A stretch of DNA of 64,000 nt from Voacanga thouarsii (lineage: Eukaryota > Streptophyta > Magnoliopsida > Gentianales > Apocynaceae), in the NCBI GenBank assembly GCA_026120185.1, contig JANUWF010001224.1, positions 1,984,001 through 2,048,000 of the forward strand, given 5' to 3'. Position 1 is the first letter of the stretch. The number at the start of each line of letters is the position of its first letter. The position numbers were made by a program, and so were the translations under genes. This document shows positions 1-12,475 of the stretch, piece by piece. The notes below the pieces were generated by a model, which searched no databases, was not told where the DNA came from, and saw nothing but the letters and a program-made list of their open reading frames with translations.

Positions 1-928
1 TAAGAGATATAAATATGCTATTGTGTTTATATATGTGTGTTTGTGTGTGTATTAAGAGATATAAATATGCTATTATGTTTTTGTGCGTATGTATATATAT
101 ATATATATATGAATATGTTTATATATATACATATATATATATTAATTTATTAAATGTATATTAATATATATATTAATATTCTATTTTAATATGTATATGT
201 ATATTATATATATATATATATTATTAATAGATATTAATATGCTATATTATAATGTATATATATTATATATATGAAGAGATATATATTTATATACACACAT
301 AGGTATACATAAATGCATATATAAAATATATATATATATACTATATATATACACTATATATATAGTATAGTATATTATTTATATATATATATATATTAAT
401 ATATATCTATGTATGTGTGTATATATATATATTAATATTCTATATTAATATATATTAAAAAGTATTTTAATATATATGTGTATATGTTATATATGTGTAT
501 ATATATATTATATAATAGGTCTATACCAAATAAATATATCTATATGTATATATGTATATCTATATATATGTTTTTAGTATATATTTGGTGTGTATATAAA
601 TATATACATATTAATATGCTATACCAATATATATATATATATATATTATTAAAAGATATTAATTAAAAAGCAAAAATTGCACAAAAAGAAATAGAATTTC
701 TTGGAATGGAAATAATTTTTAATATATATACATATATATATATATATATTAATATACTTTTTAATATTTTAATAAATATATATACATATGTATACATATA
801 TATATAGTTAACATACTTTATTAGTATATATAAATATATACATATATATATATATATATATACACACACAAAATACATAGTAAAAACATATATAGATATG
901 TACGGTATATATATATATATATATTTGG
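1..928. repeat. TA-rich microsatellite tract
   Basis: Almost pure alternating TA with TATG, TTAATA and short TG variants. Segments such as TATTAATATACTTTTT near 741-756 recur in inverted form in the right-hand tract near 40430-40455 (AAAAAGTATATTAATA). Open frames here are only products of dinucleotide repetition. No gene is visible. Confidence 0.9.
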
Positions 929-1074
929 TATGTATGTATGTATGTATGTATGTATGTATGTATGTATGTATGTATGTATGTATGTATGTATGTATGTATG
1001 TATGTATGTATGTATGTATGTATGTATGTATGTATGTATGTATGTATGTATGTATGTATGTATGTATGTATGTA

Positions 1075-1122
<48 letters not shown>

Positions 1123-1156
1123 TATATATGTATGTATGTATGTATGTATGTACACA
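929..1156. repeat. (TATG)n and (TG)n microsatellite
   Basis: About 150 bp of uninterrupted TATG tetranucleotides run from 929 to about 1080, then (TG)n to about 1116, then more TATG up to the edge of the satellite. Long repeat-only frames on both strands (Tyr-Val-Cys-Met or Thr-Tyr-Ile-His) are artefacts. Length is likely polymorphic. Confidence 0.95.
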
Positions 1157-3295
1157 CAAAGATAAACGTATTAAATTAATGATCTAACCGTTAGATTTGT
1201 TAAAAATGTTGTAACTGAACATGAAATTAGTCAGATATATTTTGACACATAATGTACTATAATATATATAAAAATGCCCTAATCCTAACACATTTACAAA
1301 GATTAGCAAATTAAATTAACTATCTAACCGTTAGATTTTTTGAAATTACTATAAAAAGTGTTATTACCAAATTTAAATGTAAGAGGATGTATTTTTGCAC
1401 ATAATCTCTGTAAAAATACCCAAAATCTAACGAGTATACAATGATAGATACGTCAAATTAATGATCCAACTGTTAAATTTATTAAAATTGTTATGAAAAG
1501 TGTTATAACTAAATTTAAAAATAATCGGATATGTTATGTCATATAGTCTAACACAATTTCTATTAAAATGCCCAAAAACTAATATCAAATTAACGATCCA
1601 ACTGTTAGATTGGATACAATCACTTAAAAAAAAGTTTTATAACCAAATTTTAAGATAATCGAATATGTTTTGATATACAATCGAGCATAATCTCTATAAA
1701 AATATAGGAAACCTAACACATTTAGAAAGATAGGTACATCAAATTAATAATCCAATCATCAAATTTGATAAAATCACTTAAAAAAAAGTATTATGTCCAA
1801 ATTTAAAGATAATCAGATATGTTTTCCACTTAATCTAGCATTCTATAAATATGCTCAAAACCTAATCCATTTATAAAGATAGGCATATTAAATTAATTAT
1901 CCAACCATTCAATATATTAAAATTACTAAAAAACATATTATGACCAAATTTGAAGGTAATCGGATATATTTTAGCACAGAATCTTACATAATCTCTATAA
2001 AAATATAGAAAATCTAACACATTTATAAAGATAGGCATATCAAATTAACAATCTAACCATTAGATTTGATAAAATTACTAATATATATATATATATATAT
2101 ATTACAACCAAATTTAAAGGTAATCGGATATGTTTTAACACTTAATCTAGCATAATCTCTATAAAAATGCTTGAAAGCTTACCCATTTATAACGATAGAC
2201 ATATCAAATTAACAATCCAATCATTAAATTTGTTAAAATTACTAAAAACATATTCTGACCAAATTTAAAGATTATCAGATATATTTTACCACATAATGTT
2301 GCACAATTTCTATTAAAATGCCCAAAACCTAATATATTTACAAAGATAGACATATCAAATTAATGATTCAACCGTTAGATTTCATAAAATTGCTAAAAAA
2401 AATTTATGACCAAATTTTAAGGTAATCAGATATATTTTTGGACAAAATCTAGTATAATCTCTATAAAAATATAGAAAACCTAACACATTTAGAAAGATAG
2501 GCATATTAAATTAATGATATAACCGTTAGATTTGATAAAATCACTAAACAAGTATTAGAACCAAATTTAAAGGTGCTTATATATGTTTTTTTGACTTAAT
2601 CTAGTGCAATCTCTATAAAAATGCTCAAAACCTAACTCGTTTACAAAGATAGGCATATCAAATTAACGATCTAATTGTTAGATTTGCTAAAATTATTAAA
2701 AACATATTATATGACCAAATCTGAAGGTAATCAGATATATTTTACCATATAATCATGTACAATTTCTATTAAAATGCCTAAAACATAATACATTTACAAA
2801 GATAGGTCTATCCAATTAATGATCCAACCGTTAAATTTCATAAAATTACTAAAAAAATTTTATGACCAAATTTTAAGGTAATCGAATATGTTTTGACATA
2901 GAATTTAATATAATCTCTATAAAAATACAGAAAACCTAACACATTTAGAAATATAGGCATATCAAATTAATGATCCAACCGTTAGATTTGATAAAACCAC
3001 TAAAAAAAGGTATTATAACCAAATTTAAAGGTAATCTGATATGTTTTGCCATTTAATCCAGTATAATCTCTATAAAAATGCTCAAAACTTAAATTATTTA
3101 CAAAGATAAACATATCAAATTAATGACCCAACCATCAAATTTATTAAAATTACTAAAAAAAAAAAGGTAATCGGATATATTTTACTACCTAATCTTGCAT
3201 AATCATTATAAAAATACCCAAAACCTAACGCATTTATAAAGATAAACATATCAAATTAATGATCTAACTGCTAGATTTATTATCTTAGAGATAAT
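1157..3295 (-). repeat. ~150-bp satellite array, left arm
   Basis: About 15 tandem units of 140-165 bp. Landmarks in every unit are AAAGATAGGCATATCAAATT, then AAYGATCCAACCGTTAGATT, then GACCAAATTTAAAGGTAATC, then TAATCTCTATAAAAATGC. Unit starts lie near 1157, 1296, 1437, 1580, 1722, 1871, 2023, 2188, 2340, 2490, 2640, 2795, 2945, 3100 and 3240. Unit variants cycle (see findings), which suggests a ~455-bp three-unit higher-order repeat. The same satellite recurs in reverse complement at 11690-12475 and 38681-40139. I label this orientation minus and the right arm plus, which is arbitrary. One unit near 2080-2101 holds a (TA)n expansion. Confidence 0.93.
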
Positions 3296-3299
3296 AGAA

Positions 3300-4855
3300 T
3301 ATTATATCTGTGGACTCCTCTGCAAACACCACTATAATAGTGTATTTGAAAGAAGGAATTGGACTCTATTCGAGATGTTTCAAACCATGATGGCTTGCGG
3401 AATTCCCCAAATCATTTTGGGACACTAGAAATTACTATTTATACTTTAAACAAAGTTCTATAAAAAATGGTTGGTACCACCCTATATGAGTTGTTTTTTG
3501 GTAATAAACTAAAATTAGCTCACATGAGAATTTGGGGATGTTGTGCATATGTTAAGAGGACCAAATTAAACAAACTTGAATATAAGTCTATAAGTGTTTG
3601 TTTGTTAGATATCCAAAAGAGTCATACGGATATTATTTCTATCTTCCTTCTAAAAACAAAGTATTTGTTTCAAAGCATGTTGTCTTCTTAGAAAAGGAAT
3701 TCATACTTAAAGGAGATAATGATAGTGAAATGAAACCTAGTGAAATTCAAGAAGAACAAACAAATTTTGATCAACCGGTTAATCTCGTGTCTATTAACAA
3801 AATAGACGAACCTTCTTATATACAAGAATCTCGTAGAACAAATAGGATATGTATGGGACCAGAAAGATATGAATTTCTTATAAATGACCACAATGATGTA
3901 TTACTCATTGAAGAAAATGAGATTACCACTTACAAAGAACTTCTAAAGGGTTTAGAATTTGACAAATGACTAGAAGCCATGAAGTCAAAAATAGATTCTG
4001 TGTATGATAACCAAGTTTAGACTTTTGTTGATCCACCCAAAGGGATAAAAACCATAAGGTACAAAAGGGTTTTCAAGAAGAAAACTATCATAGACGGTAA
4101 CATCATCATCTATAAGGTATGACTGGTTGAAAAGGTTATCATCAATAACAAGCTATTGACTATGATGAGACTTTTTCACCAATAGCAATACTAAAGTCTA
4201 CTAGAACATTCCTAATACTTGTCACTCATTATGACTATAAGATTTATCAAATGGATGTGAAAAGGACCTTTTTGAATGAAAACTTAACTGAGGAAGTGTA
4301 CATGACACAGTTTGAGATTTTCATATCTAAAGATAACACGACAATATATAAGCTGCAAAGGTCCGTTTATGGTCTTAAAGAAGCTTCTAGAAGTCGGAAC
4401 ATCTGTTTTGATAAAATAATTAAGAAATTTAATTTTATACAAAACATAGATGAACCCTGTATATATAAGAAAGTTAGTGGAAGTGTAATTGTTTTCCTAT
4501 TGCTACATGTAGATAATATATTGTTAATCAGAAATGATATCTCTATTCTTCAATCAGTCAAGATTTGGATATCAAAGAAATTCTTCATGAAAGATCTTGG
4601 AAAAGCAACATGTATTCTGGGAATAAGAATCTATATATAGAGATAGATTAAAAAGGTTGTTCGGTGTTTCATAGTCTACATATATAGATAAAGTACCTAA
4701 AAAATTTAGGATGGATCAATCCAAGAGATGATTCTTACCTACGACTCACGAGGTAAGCCTTTCAAAAACTGTGTCCTAAAACACAAGATGAAAGAGATCT
4801 CAGGAATAGAATACTATATGCTTTGTCAATTGAATCTATCATGTATGCTATGATA
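3300..4855 (+). pseudogene. Copia polyprotein fragment (integrase C-terminal part to reverse transcriptase)
   Basis: Degenerate Ty1/Copia pol. The first recognisable part (about 3320-3470) is the end of the integrase core, with a PQHNG...ERRNRTL-type stretch read across frameshifts. At 3467-3691 an open piece starts VGTTLYELFFGNK and continues through HMRIWGCCAYVKR, the usual Copia integrase C-terminal region. At 3598-3969 the overlapping frame carries YPKESYGYYFYLPS and the linker before RT. The RT follows at 4251-4640 (MDVKRTFLNENL, VYGLKEASRS, LLHVDNILLI, where the catalytic YVDD box has become HVDN). Many stops occur. The element has no gag, protease or LTR here. It is cut at 4855 by the Gypsy-type solo LTR, and its RNase H part resumes at 10438. 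It is inactive. The left end abuts satellite directly. Confidence 0.85.
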
Positions 4856-6323
4856 TGTAACACCACACAACCTATCTACCCCAAAGAGGTAGGGATGTCA
4901 GCCTATCTTTAAAACCAGGGGTCTTTATAACTAGGTAAAGAGGGAAAAATGAAAGAAATAACTAAGTTAAAAAATAATTACAACTTAATCAATACTTCTA
5001 CAAAGCTTGAAAACAATCTAATAACAATTCCCAAAACAAATACATTCAAAGATAAAAATAAAATCTTCGAGCCTCTAGACAAACTCAACCTTCCAACTAG
5101 GATCTTCCAGAAAACATGATATAAAACATGGTGAGAAATACTTCCTAGTAAATCTTGTATGTGCTAATGACAATTAAAGAAACATTTCATGTATGCAACT
5201 TTGAACAAGCCACGAGGAGAGATTGCAAGTCATATCAATTTATTTTGAATAAAGAGTGGTGTTTTATAACAATTTTTCAAATAAAAGTGTACATTTAGAA
5301 AAGAAATAAACCCGCTCTTGAATAAAGGGGACTATGAAACCCTGCATCATAGTCAAGGCCATGAAACTCTACATCATGACCGTATACTGTGAAACCCTAC
5401 ATCACAATACAAGTGGGTGATCAGCCCACTAGGTGAATACTCATCTATCTCTACACTTTAACTTACCGATTATCTATTTTTGGAAAATACTCCATTTTGA
5501 CTGAGTTGCAAGCTCGGACCAACCTAACTAACTAGTACTAGCACTATACCCAGAAAGAGCTTATCTCCTGTGGAGGCTTCCACCGAAAGACTTATCCTAA
5601 CCTTCTAAAATTAGTACTAATTATCCTATCCTTATTGAATACTCAATATTTCTATTCCGTACAAGGAAATATTCTCAAAAGTACCTTGTTGTTTCAAAAA
5701 TGCAACCATGATTAAGTATCTTAGTTCGAACCTTTTATTTATGAAAACTAACATTTTAGTGTAAAGCTTTTGTTTGATCGAAATATTTGTTTTAAGAAAG
5801 GAAAAGAAAATATCTTATGAAGAAATGAGAAAAGAAAATAACCATGTCTACATCTCAAGTATATACCTTTTTGGCCATACTAAAATAATACTTGACTTGC
5901 AATGTAGTATTTATTTAACAAATAATTTCATAAAATGACTTACTTAATTCTCTTATCTCACAGATAAAAATTCTCTTAATATCTTTGATCAATTGAACCT
6001 AGTCCCGTTTAGAGAGAATTCAAAGAACATGTCACAAACTACCCAACAACCTTTATATTAACGTAGTAACTAAAATAGTTCAACCTCCTATAATAAGTCA
6101 TGACATAGTTCAAACCAATTAATGTCTTCATCCCAAACATAGCATGCTAGATATTAGTATTAACCATTATAGATAATAAAATCCAAATAAAATGTTTATA
6201 AATAATTAATTAATATAATTATTAGCTAATAGTTGTAGTATTAAATCATTTTAGTATTCATAATTAATAAATAATATACTACAAATAATATTTAATAAAT
6301 AAAGATGAATTTTAATAAATGAC

Positions 6324-6326
<3 letters not shown>

Positions 6327-6397
<71 letters not shown>

Positions 6398-6557
6398 GAT
6401 TATTGGTAACAAAACACGTACTGCTACTTAATAATATTTTTACTATAAATAATGACTAATAGTTCCTAAATAATAAGCAAATAGTTAAATAATTTTTAAT
6501 AAAGAATAATCTAGATAATTAACAACTAATTATATGGCAATTAATAAGTAGTAATTC

Positions 6558-6596
<39 letters not shown>
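6327..6596. repeat. (AAT)n trinucleotide tracts
   Basis: Two uninterrupted AAT/TAA tracts, about 6329-6395 and 6556-6596, within the AT-rich part of the giant LTR. The homologous plus-strand LTR has an equivalent TTA/TTAT-rich region near 17180-17660, so the AT-rich block belongs to the LTR family. Confidence 0.85.
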
Positions 6597-6599
<3 letters not shown>

Positions 6600-8100
6600 T
6601 GACATTAAATAATAGTAAATATAACTTTATTAATGATAAAAACAATAAGGATATAACTTGTGATTATTTTAGTGATAATGGTTTCAAACAACAACAACAA
6701 TAATAATAACTACAATTAAATATTCTAATAGTACAACTAATAACTATATTAACAAATATTTATACTTAATAACAAGTTTAAAATTAATATAAATAGATCA
6801 TTGCATGCAGAAGATCACCTTATACTAAAAACATCAATATTATAGTTAAAGTTATCCCAAAGATAGATCCCAACTCAGTAAGTCACAAATGTAAACTATC
6901 ATGCTCTTAATCCTTTAATAGGAAAATCTCTATGATGACAAACATAATATACACATGCTTAAAACACACCTAGTCATCTCAAATATCATGTCATAGTAAA
7001 CAACAATTGATAAATAGCACACATCACCTCCGCCATGACTCCATCAACACATTATATCGTCACACTTCTTCACACCATAAATCTTATGTACTTAAGTTCA
7101 TATAAAGCAAAACTGAGAAAAGGGTTAACAATGTTTACTTGATTGATGAGCAGATCATCTTGATTGAAGATAAACCCAGTAATCTTGATGCAAAATGGTT
7201 GTTTACCTTAGCCTTTTCACCTGTACAAAAAGAAGAGGAGGAAAAGAGGAAAATAGTGGCCTCAGTCTTAGTTTAAAGAAGAAAAGAAAAAATAGACAAA
7301 CTATAGATAGTTTGATACCTTATTTCTAGTTTGCCAACAAAGGCTAAGAGTGTAATGAAGAGTATCCTTGAGTTTTAGTAAGGAAATAGAGGAGAGTTTG
7401 TAGATATTTTGAAGGTGACTAAGAGGTGAAAGTGGCTGTTCTTATGTGCTTATGAGAAGGATAAGAAAATATATATGGGTTTGCTATTCGTGCAGGTGAA
7501 GAGAAAGTGAGAGTGAAATATATATTTAAGAGTGAATGAAGAACGAGTGTAAGTGGTAAGTGAATTCTAGATAGGTTGAAGAGTGTTTTGGTTGCCTGAA
7601 TGGGATGACCGAATGTGTATGTTAGAGAGGTCTAGAAATGATCCTTGGGTGGTTCGGTGGTTCCAGAGAATTTTTGGGAGTGAAAGCAAGCTTTTTGAAT
7701 TTTAAGTTTTGAAAGATGTTGGCTAAAACAAGGTATGTTGCTATGGTGGATTGTTTTGCTCTGCGAGATTGAATAATAAGGATAAGAATGAAGTTAACAG
7801 AAAAAAAAGGGGGGGGGGAAGGAAGTGTTCTAGGTTCTATTGCAGCAACCAAGTGTTTGATGGAGAGGTAAATGGTTTTCAGTTGTTAAGATGCTTCCCA
7901 AATGCTGGAATGGTTGAAGGATTTCAAGAAATTTTCCAGGATTTCAACTTTTAAATTCAAAAGAATTTAAATCGAGGAATTATAGGTGAACAAGAAGGTA
8001 TTGCAATGGCTTCTCGGTGTCAATGGTAGAAGATCGAAAGAGAAGGAAAAGAGAAAAAATGAAGAAGGAAAAGGAAAATGATTTCTTCAGGGGTATAGCC

Positions 8101-9637
8101 TGATGAGATTTGAGGACTCCAAACCATGGAAAACATCCTTGGATTCTTTTATAGGATCCAAGCTAAGCAATTACGTCGACTAGGTAAGGTTTCGTACCTT
8201 AACAATTTTGTTGATTACTAATCATGTTGCGAAGTAGATACTATTCTGTTGCAAAACAGATCATAGGCATTGCCTCTTTGCAAATGCCCTCTACCAAATG
8301 CACACGACGAACTGATATTAAGAAACCTAAGAGTGCTAGTAGCTAGGTTTTTGTTAGGTTTTCTCGAGCATTTTTTTTAGAACAATAATGAGATAACAAG
8401 AGCTTAGAGACATCTGATTACCATACTCTAATATATTAAAACTCTTAAAATGTTGAGTCTTTTTCTCAACAATCTCTATCCATATTATATCATATCTTTA
8501 TTTGAAATCAAATCAAATTTAAAAAGATATGATTAAGATTCTCAGATTATCCTGGCGATATTGCTAATTAATCTACTATTCCAGATTGTAAGAATCTGGA
8601 TATCCTCCACATACATTGAATGTGAACATCATCCTAGATACAATGAACCTGGATACATTTCCAGATACATTGAATATGGATGCCTTTTTGGATTTGATGA
8701 CCTTGGACATTTCCAGATGGTCACTAAAAAAATAACCTAATCTGTTCGCTTAATGTGTAACCCTATAGGTTTATTTAACACTGGTAATGTGCCTAAAACA
8801 TATTTATATGGTGCATAAGTTATAAGCGGTTTCTAACAAAATATTATAACTATCTAGGTTAAAATGAAGATCAGTGATCTCTTTGAACCAAACATCAATT
8901 TGATATTTAGTCCTTTTGTCATACGATATCTCGATTAAGCATAAGGCATAGAACATGTCATCCTTATAAAGCTCAATCAATTATTTCTTGATCTCTACAT
9001 AAACTTTTCAAATAGATGATATCAATATCTCTAATTGATATATTTGAGCACGATCATGCATTTCAACAGTTTAGTTTATCAAGGGGCTCATGGATATTTC
9101 TCTCAAGAATGAGAGGGACAAATTCCTTCACTATCATTCACATTCCTCTCCCTGACTTATTCCACATATATAATAATCTTACTAATCATCTGGTAAAAAA
9201 TAACCTAATATTATATCAAGATGTATAATCTACCAAGTAGGAAACAATGATGAATTCAAGTCAAATGACATATAATATCATAATTTAGAAGAGAATCACT
9301 TATGATATATCCTATGAGGTACTCTTACAGTGAGTCATGTCCAATAAAATGTTCTCTAAAACTTATTTTTATTTTGACTCGATATCCTTTATATCTATGA
9401 CTAGTAAAATATAGCCATCAAGTCATAAACATACTAATCTTAATGTATTATTGTTCTACCAATAATAATTAATTAGGGACATTTTAAGAATAGTCATTCT
9501 ACTTGCTATAGAATTTTACTGCCAAGTCACGTACTTAATGACCATAAAGCTAAATATACTATTCACAAAAATAAATGCCTCATATTATTAAAAACACTAG
9601 ATGACAAATACAAATTGCTTAAGGCATATCTCCAACA
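8101..9637 (-). mobile_element. Solo LTR of a Copia element
   Basis: Read on the minus strand it starts TGTTGGAGATATGCCTTAAG (9637 leftwards), a start known from Angela/Tork-like Copia LTRs, and ends in CA at 8101 (TGATGAG on the plus strand). An exact 5-bp target-site duplication TAGCC flanks it (8096-8100 and 9638-9642). Length is 1537 bp. No PBS, PPT or coding remains are attached. It is nested in the giant solo LTR and is therefore younger than it. Confidence 0.85.
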
Positions 9638-10114
9638 TAGCCGACCACAAGCTTCAAAATGGCTTCCATTCTTGTGAGTGGAAACCGGTCCTTACTTTGA
9701 GCAAGGCAATCCTTGGCTTTCTCTTAAGAGAAACTGATCCTTACCTTGCTTAAGGCGGTCCATGCCTTCAAGAATTTTCTAGAACTGTTTTGGTTGTTGA
9801 AGAAAGGAATTTAGGGTCTTTATTTTCTACTTCAGTTGCTGAAACATGAGCAATGTTTCCATTTGCTGAAAAATGTTTAAGAGCTAGAATTTTTTATTAC
9901 GAGAGGCTTAACTGAGTAAGGGTTTGTAGGAAATTATTATGTTACCCAAAATATTCTGGATGTAATGTTTTGTTCCTGGAATTGATGAAAATTGTACAAA
10001 TACTTGTCATGGTGAAAGAAAATTAAGAAAGAATGGTCTGCTTGGTGTTTTGAAGTCCCAAAAGTTTGAGGAAAACGAAAAAAGAAGGATTAAAACGAAA
10101 ATAAATTGCTAAAA

Positions 10115-10185
10115 TGGGATTTATACTCAAGACCTCTAGCAAACATACACCAAGCTCTAACTACTTATCCACATTAACTCTTGTT
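10115..10185 (-). other. tRNA-like segment in the giant LTR (minus copy)
   Basis: On the minus strand the sequence contains TAGTTAGAGC followed about 25 bases later by GGTCTTGAGTATAAATCCC, resembling the D-arm (A box) and T-arm (B box) of a tRNA. The same layout lies at 14924-14994 in the other copy of this LTR. Arms do not pair well enough for a functional tRNA. Possibly a tRNA/SINE-derived relic or a chance match. Confidence 0.35.
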
Positions 10186-10437
10186 CCATTCTTTTCTAAA
10201 TAATTCTCTTTTATCCAACTTCAATGCTATCTATATTATCCACATCTCTAATACTATAATTGAAAAACCTTCCCAACCCAAAATAAGCATTCCTAATCAT
10301 AAAAATACATAGCTAAGTTATAATTAAACAATATAAAACACATATAAACCCATTCTTGAAAATCACATGCATATGTGATATGTTATACAATGCAACCTCT
10401 CCCCTGCTCTAAGGGTAGTTTTACGTGGGGTTTTACA

Positions 10438-10949
10438 TGATATTTACTAGGTCTAATGTATCATGTACTCTTACTTTGACAACCAAATACCAATCTAACC
10501 CTAAAGAAGGTTATTAGGGAGTTGTTAAGAACATTCTTAAATACTTAAGAAGGACAAAAGATGTGTTCTTAGTATATGGAAGAGGCAACTTACAAGTCAA
10601 AGGGTATACTAATGTCACTTTCCAATCTGATAATGATGATTAAAAATTCTAATCAGGCTACGTGTTCATTTTAGATGGAGGGACAGTTAGTTGGAAAAGT
10701 TCCAAACAAGACACAACTACCGATTCGACCATTGTAGTAGAGCACACAGCGATTTCTGAAGTAGCTAAAGAAACGGTTTGGATCAAGAAGTTCATAAACA
10801 AAATTAGAAGTAGTACCTAATATTATTGATCCAATACATTTGTATTGTGATAACAATTGAACCATTGGTAAGCAAAGGAATCACAATCTCATTAACGATT
10901 TAAGTATGTGCTTAGACACTATCACTTGATATGAGAGATCATTGATAGG
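10438..10949 (+). pseudogene. Copia RNase H fragment (continuation of the 3300-4855 pol)
   Basis: Starts with the second TGATA copy and continues the Copia pol. Read across frameshifts it shows the post-RT region (LTLKK, then a VKGYT-like stretch), the GYVFILDGG-type segment with VSWKSSKQ near 10680-10710, an ISEVAKETVWIKKFI stretch near 10750-10800, LYCDN near 10845-10857, and KYVLRHYHLI...EIIDR near 10902-10946. This is the standard order of the Copia RNase H C-terminus. Homology ends at about 10949, where a CACTA-like sequence begins. No PPT or 3' LTR remains. It is part of the same old element as 3300-4855. Confidence 0.83.
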
Positions 10950-11340
10950 TACTAAAAGAAAATATAACATTGGTGACAAAATTTTTTCCTAGCTAAAGTT
11001 TTGTCGCCAAAAGTACCCTTTAGTAAGGGAAAATTTTTTTTAGCAACAAAAACTGTTGGTCACTACTGATTAAGACCTTCAGCGATAAAATTTTTATTTC
11101 CTAGCTAAAAGTGATGGCTTTAGTTAGGAAATAAGTGTATTAGCGAGGAAAATTTAAGTTTTCTCGCTCATGATGCATCATCAACGACGAAAATTCATTT
11201 CCTACCTAAATTTACCTTGCTAATAATGCATCATCAGCAAAAAAAAAATCATTTCCTAGGTAAAAATATTATTTTTGTCTCTATTAACTATACTTTTAGC
11301 GAAAAAATTCTTATTTCCTAGCTAATACCTATCTTTAAAC
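10950..11340. mobile_element. CACTA-like transposon end with subterminal repeats
   Basis: The segment opens with TACTAAAAGAAAATATAACA, close to the CACTACAAGAAAA terminus of CACTA (Spm/En) elements. It then shows five copies of a TTTCCTAGCTAA-like motif (about 10984, 11096, 11197, 11251 and 11312), separated by GCGA/GACGAAAA-type words as in CACTA subterminal repeats. No matching opposite end and no transposase were found, so this is a truncated or non-autonomous remnant. It truncates the Copia pol on its left. Confidence 0.5.
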
Positions 11341-11690
11341 TTTTATATATTTATAACATGGCCTCAAAAATTTTGTAAATTGGTCTTAAAATTTTGTATA
11401 ACAAAATGACCTCAAAAATATGTAAATTAATCCCTAAATTCTAAAATATTTATAATATAACCCTAAAAACTTTATAAATTGATCCCTAAATTTTTAAATA
11501 TAGAAAAACGTGACCCCAAAATTTTCAAATCACTCATTAAATTTTGTAAAATTATAAATGATAACGAAAAATTTATAAATTGGTCATTAAATATTAGAAT
11601 ATTTAAAATATAATCCCAAAAATTTTACAAATTATTCCCTAAATTTCTAAATATTTATAAATTCATTATATTTTGGACTGATTTATATAA
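11341..11690. repeat. Degenerate AT-rich tandem repeat
   Basis: Imperfect repetition of a roughly 55-65-bp unit built from AAATTTTGTAAATTGGTCC-like and TATAATATAACCCC-like words, seen near 11360, 11410, 11460, 11520, 11575 and 11620. It fills the space between the CACTA-like end and the right satellite arm. No coding signal. Confidence 0.55.
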
Positions 11691-12475
11691 ATTAAGCTAG
11701 ATTATGTGGCAAAATATGTCTGATTACTTTCAAATTTGATAATAATACATATTTTAGTAAATTCAATTGGATCGTTAATTCGATATATCTATCCTTGTAA
11801 ATGTGCTAGGTTTTGGGTATTTTTATAATGATTATAAAAGATTATGCAGTAAAACATATCTGATTACCTTCAAATTTAGTCATAATATATTTTTTAGTAA
11901 TTTTAATAAATCTAACAGTTGGATCGTTAATTTAATATGACAAACTTTGTAAATGGGTTAGGTATCGAGCATTTTTATAGAGTTTATACTAGATTAAGTG
12001 GTAAAGTATATCCGATTACCTTTAAATTTGGTCATAATATTTTTTTAGTAATTTTGTGAAATTTAACGATTGGATTGTTAATTCGATATGCCTATCTTTT
12101 AAATGTATTAGATTTACTGTATTTGTATAGAGATTATGTTAGATTCTATACCAAAATATATCCGATTTCCTTTAAATTTGGTCATAATATATTTTTTAGT
12201 AATTTTAATAAATCAAACGGTAGGTAATTAATTTGATATGCCTATATTTGTAAATGTGTTAGCTTTCGAGCATTTTTATAGAGTTTATACTAGTTAAATG
12301 GCAACACATATCCGATTACCTTTAAATTTGGTCATAATATCATTTTTAGTTATTTTATAAAATCTAACGGTTGGATTGTCAATTTGATATGCTTATTGTT
12401 TTAAATGTATTAGTTTTTCTGTATTTTTATAGAGATTATGCTAGATTTTGTACCAAAATATATCAGATTGCCTTC
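11690..12475 (+). repeat. ~150-bp satellite array, right arm, first part
   Basis: About five units of the same satellite as 1157-3295 but reverse complemented (GTTAATTTGATATGCCTATC, then TTTTTATAGAGATTATGCTAG, then ATATCCGATTACCTTTAAAT). It stops inside a unit at GATTGCCTTC (12475), where the Sirevirus begins. The unit resumes at 38681 with CCTTCAAATTTGG, so both parts were one array before the insertion. Confidence 0.92.

Larger units (their letters stand above)
4856..10437 (-). mobile_element. Solo LTR of a giant-LTR retrotransposon (probably Ty3/Gypsy), with a nested Copia solo LTR
   Basis: On the minus strand it starts TGTAAAACCCCAC (10437) and ends GTGGTGTTACA (4856). It is flanked by an exact 5-bp target-site duplication TGATA (4851-4855 and 10438-10442), and the Copia reading frame of the host continues across it. 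Subtracting the nested 1.54-kb LTR leaves about 4.04 kb. It shares its start, end and internal landmarks with the plus-strand insertion at 14675-18980 (4.31 kb), so both look like single LTRs of one family. No pol, PBS or PPT is visible inside. The TGTAA...TTACA termini resemble those of chromovirus-type Gypsy LTRs, but the superfamily is inferred from ends and length only. No real gene lies inside. Confidence 0.82.

Noticed and set aside
663..1187. Long open frames of Tyr-Ile-His-Thr or Met-Tyr-Val-Cys repeats
   Set aside because: Pure translation of TATG/TG microsatellite on both strands; no unique sequence.
1157..3295. CRISPR-like array
   Set aside because: Units are ~150 bp with similarity across the whole unit and no conserved repeat alternating with unique spacers; the context is a plant genome.
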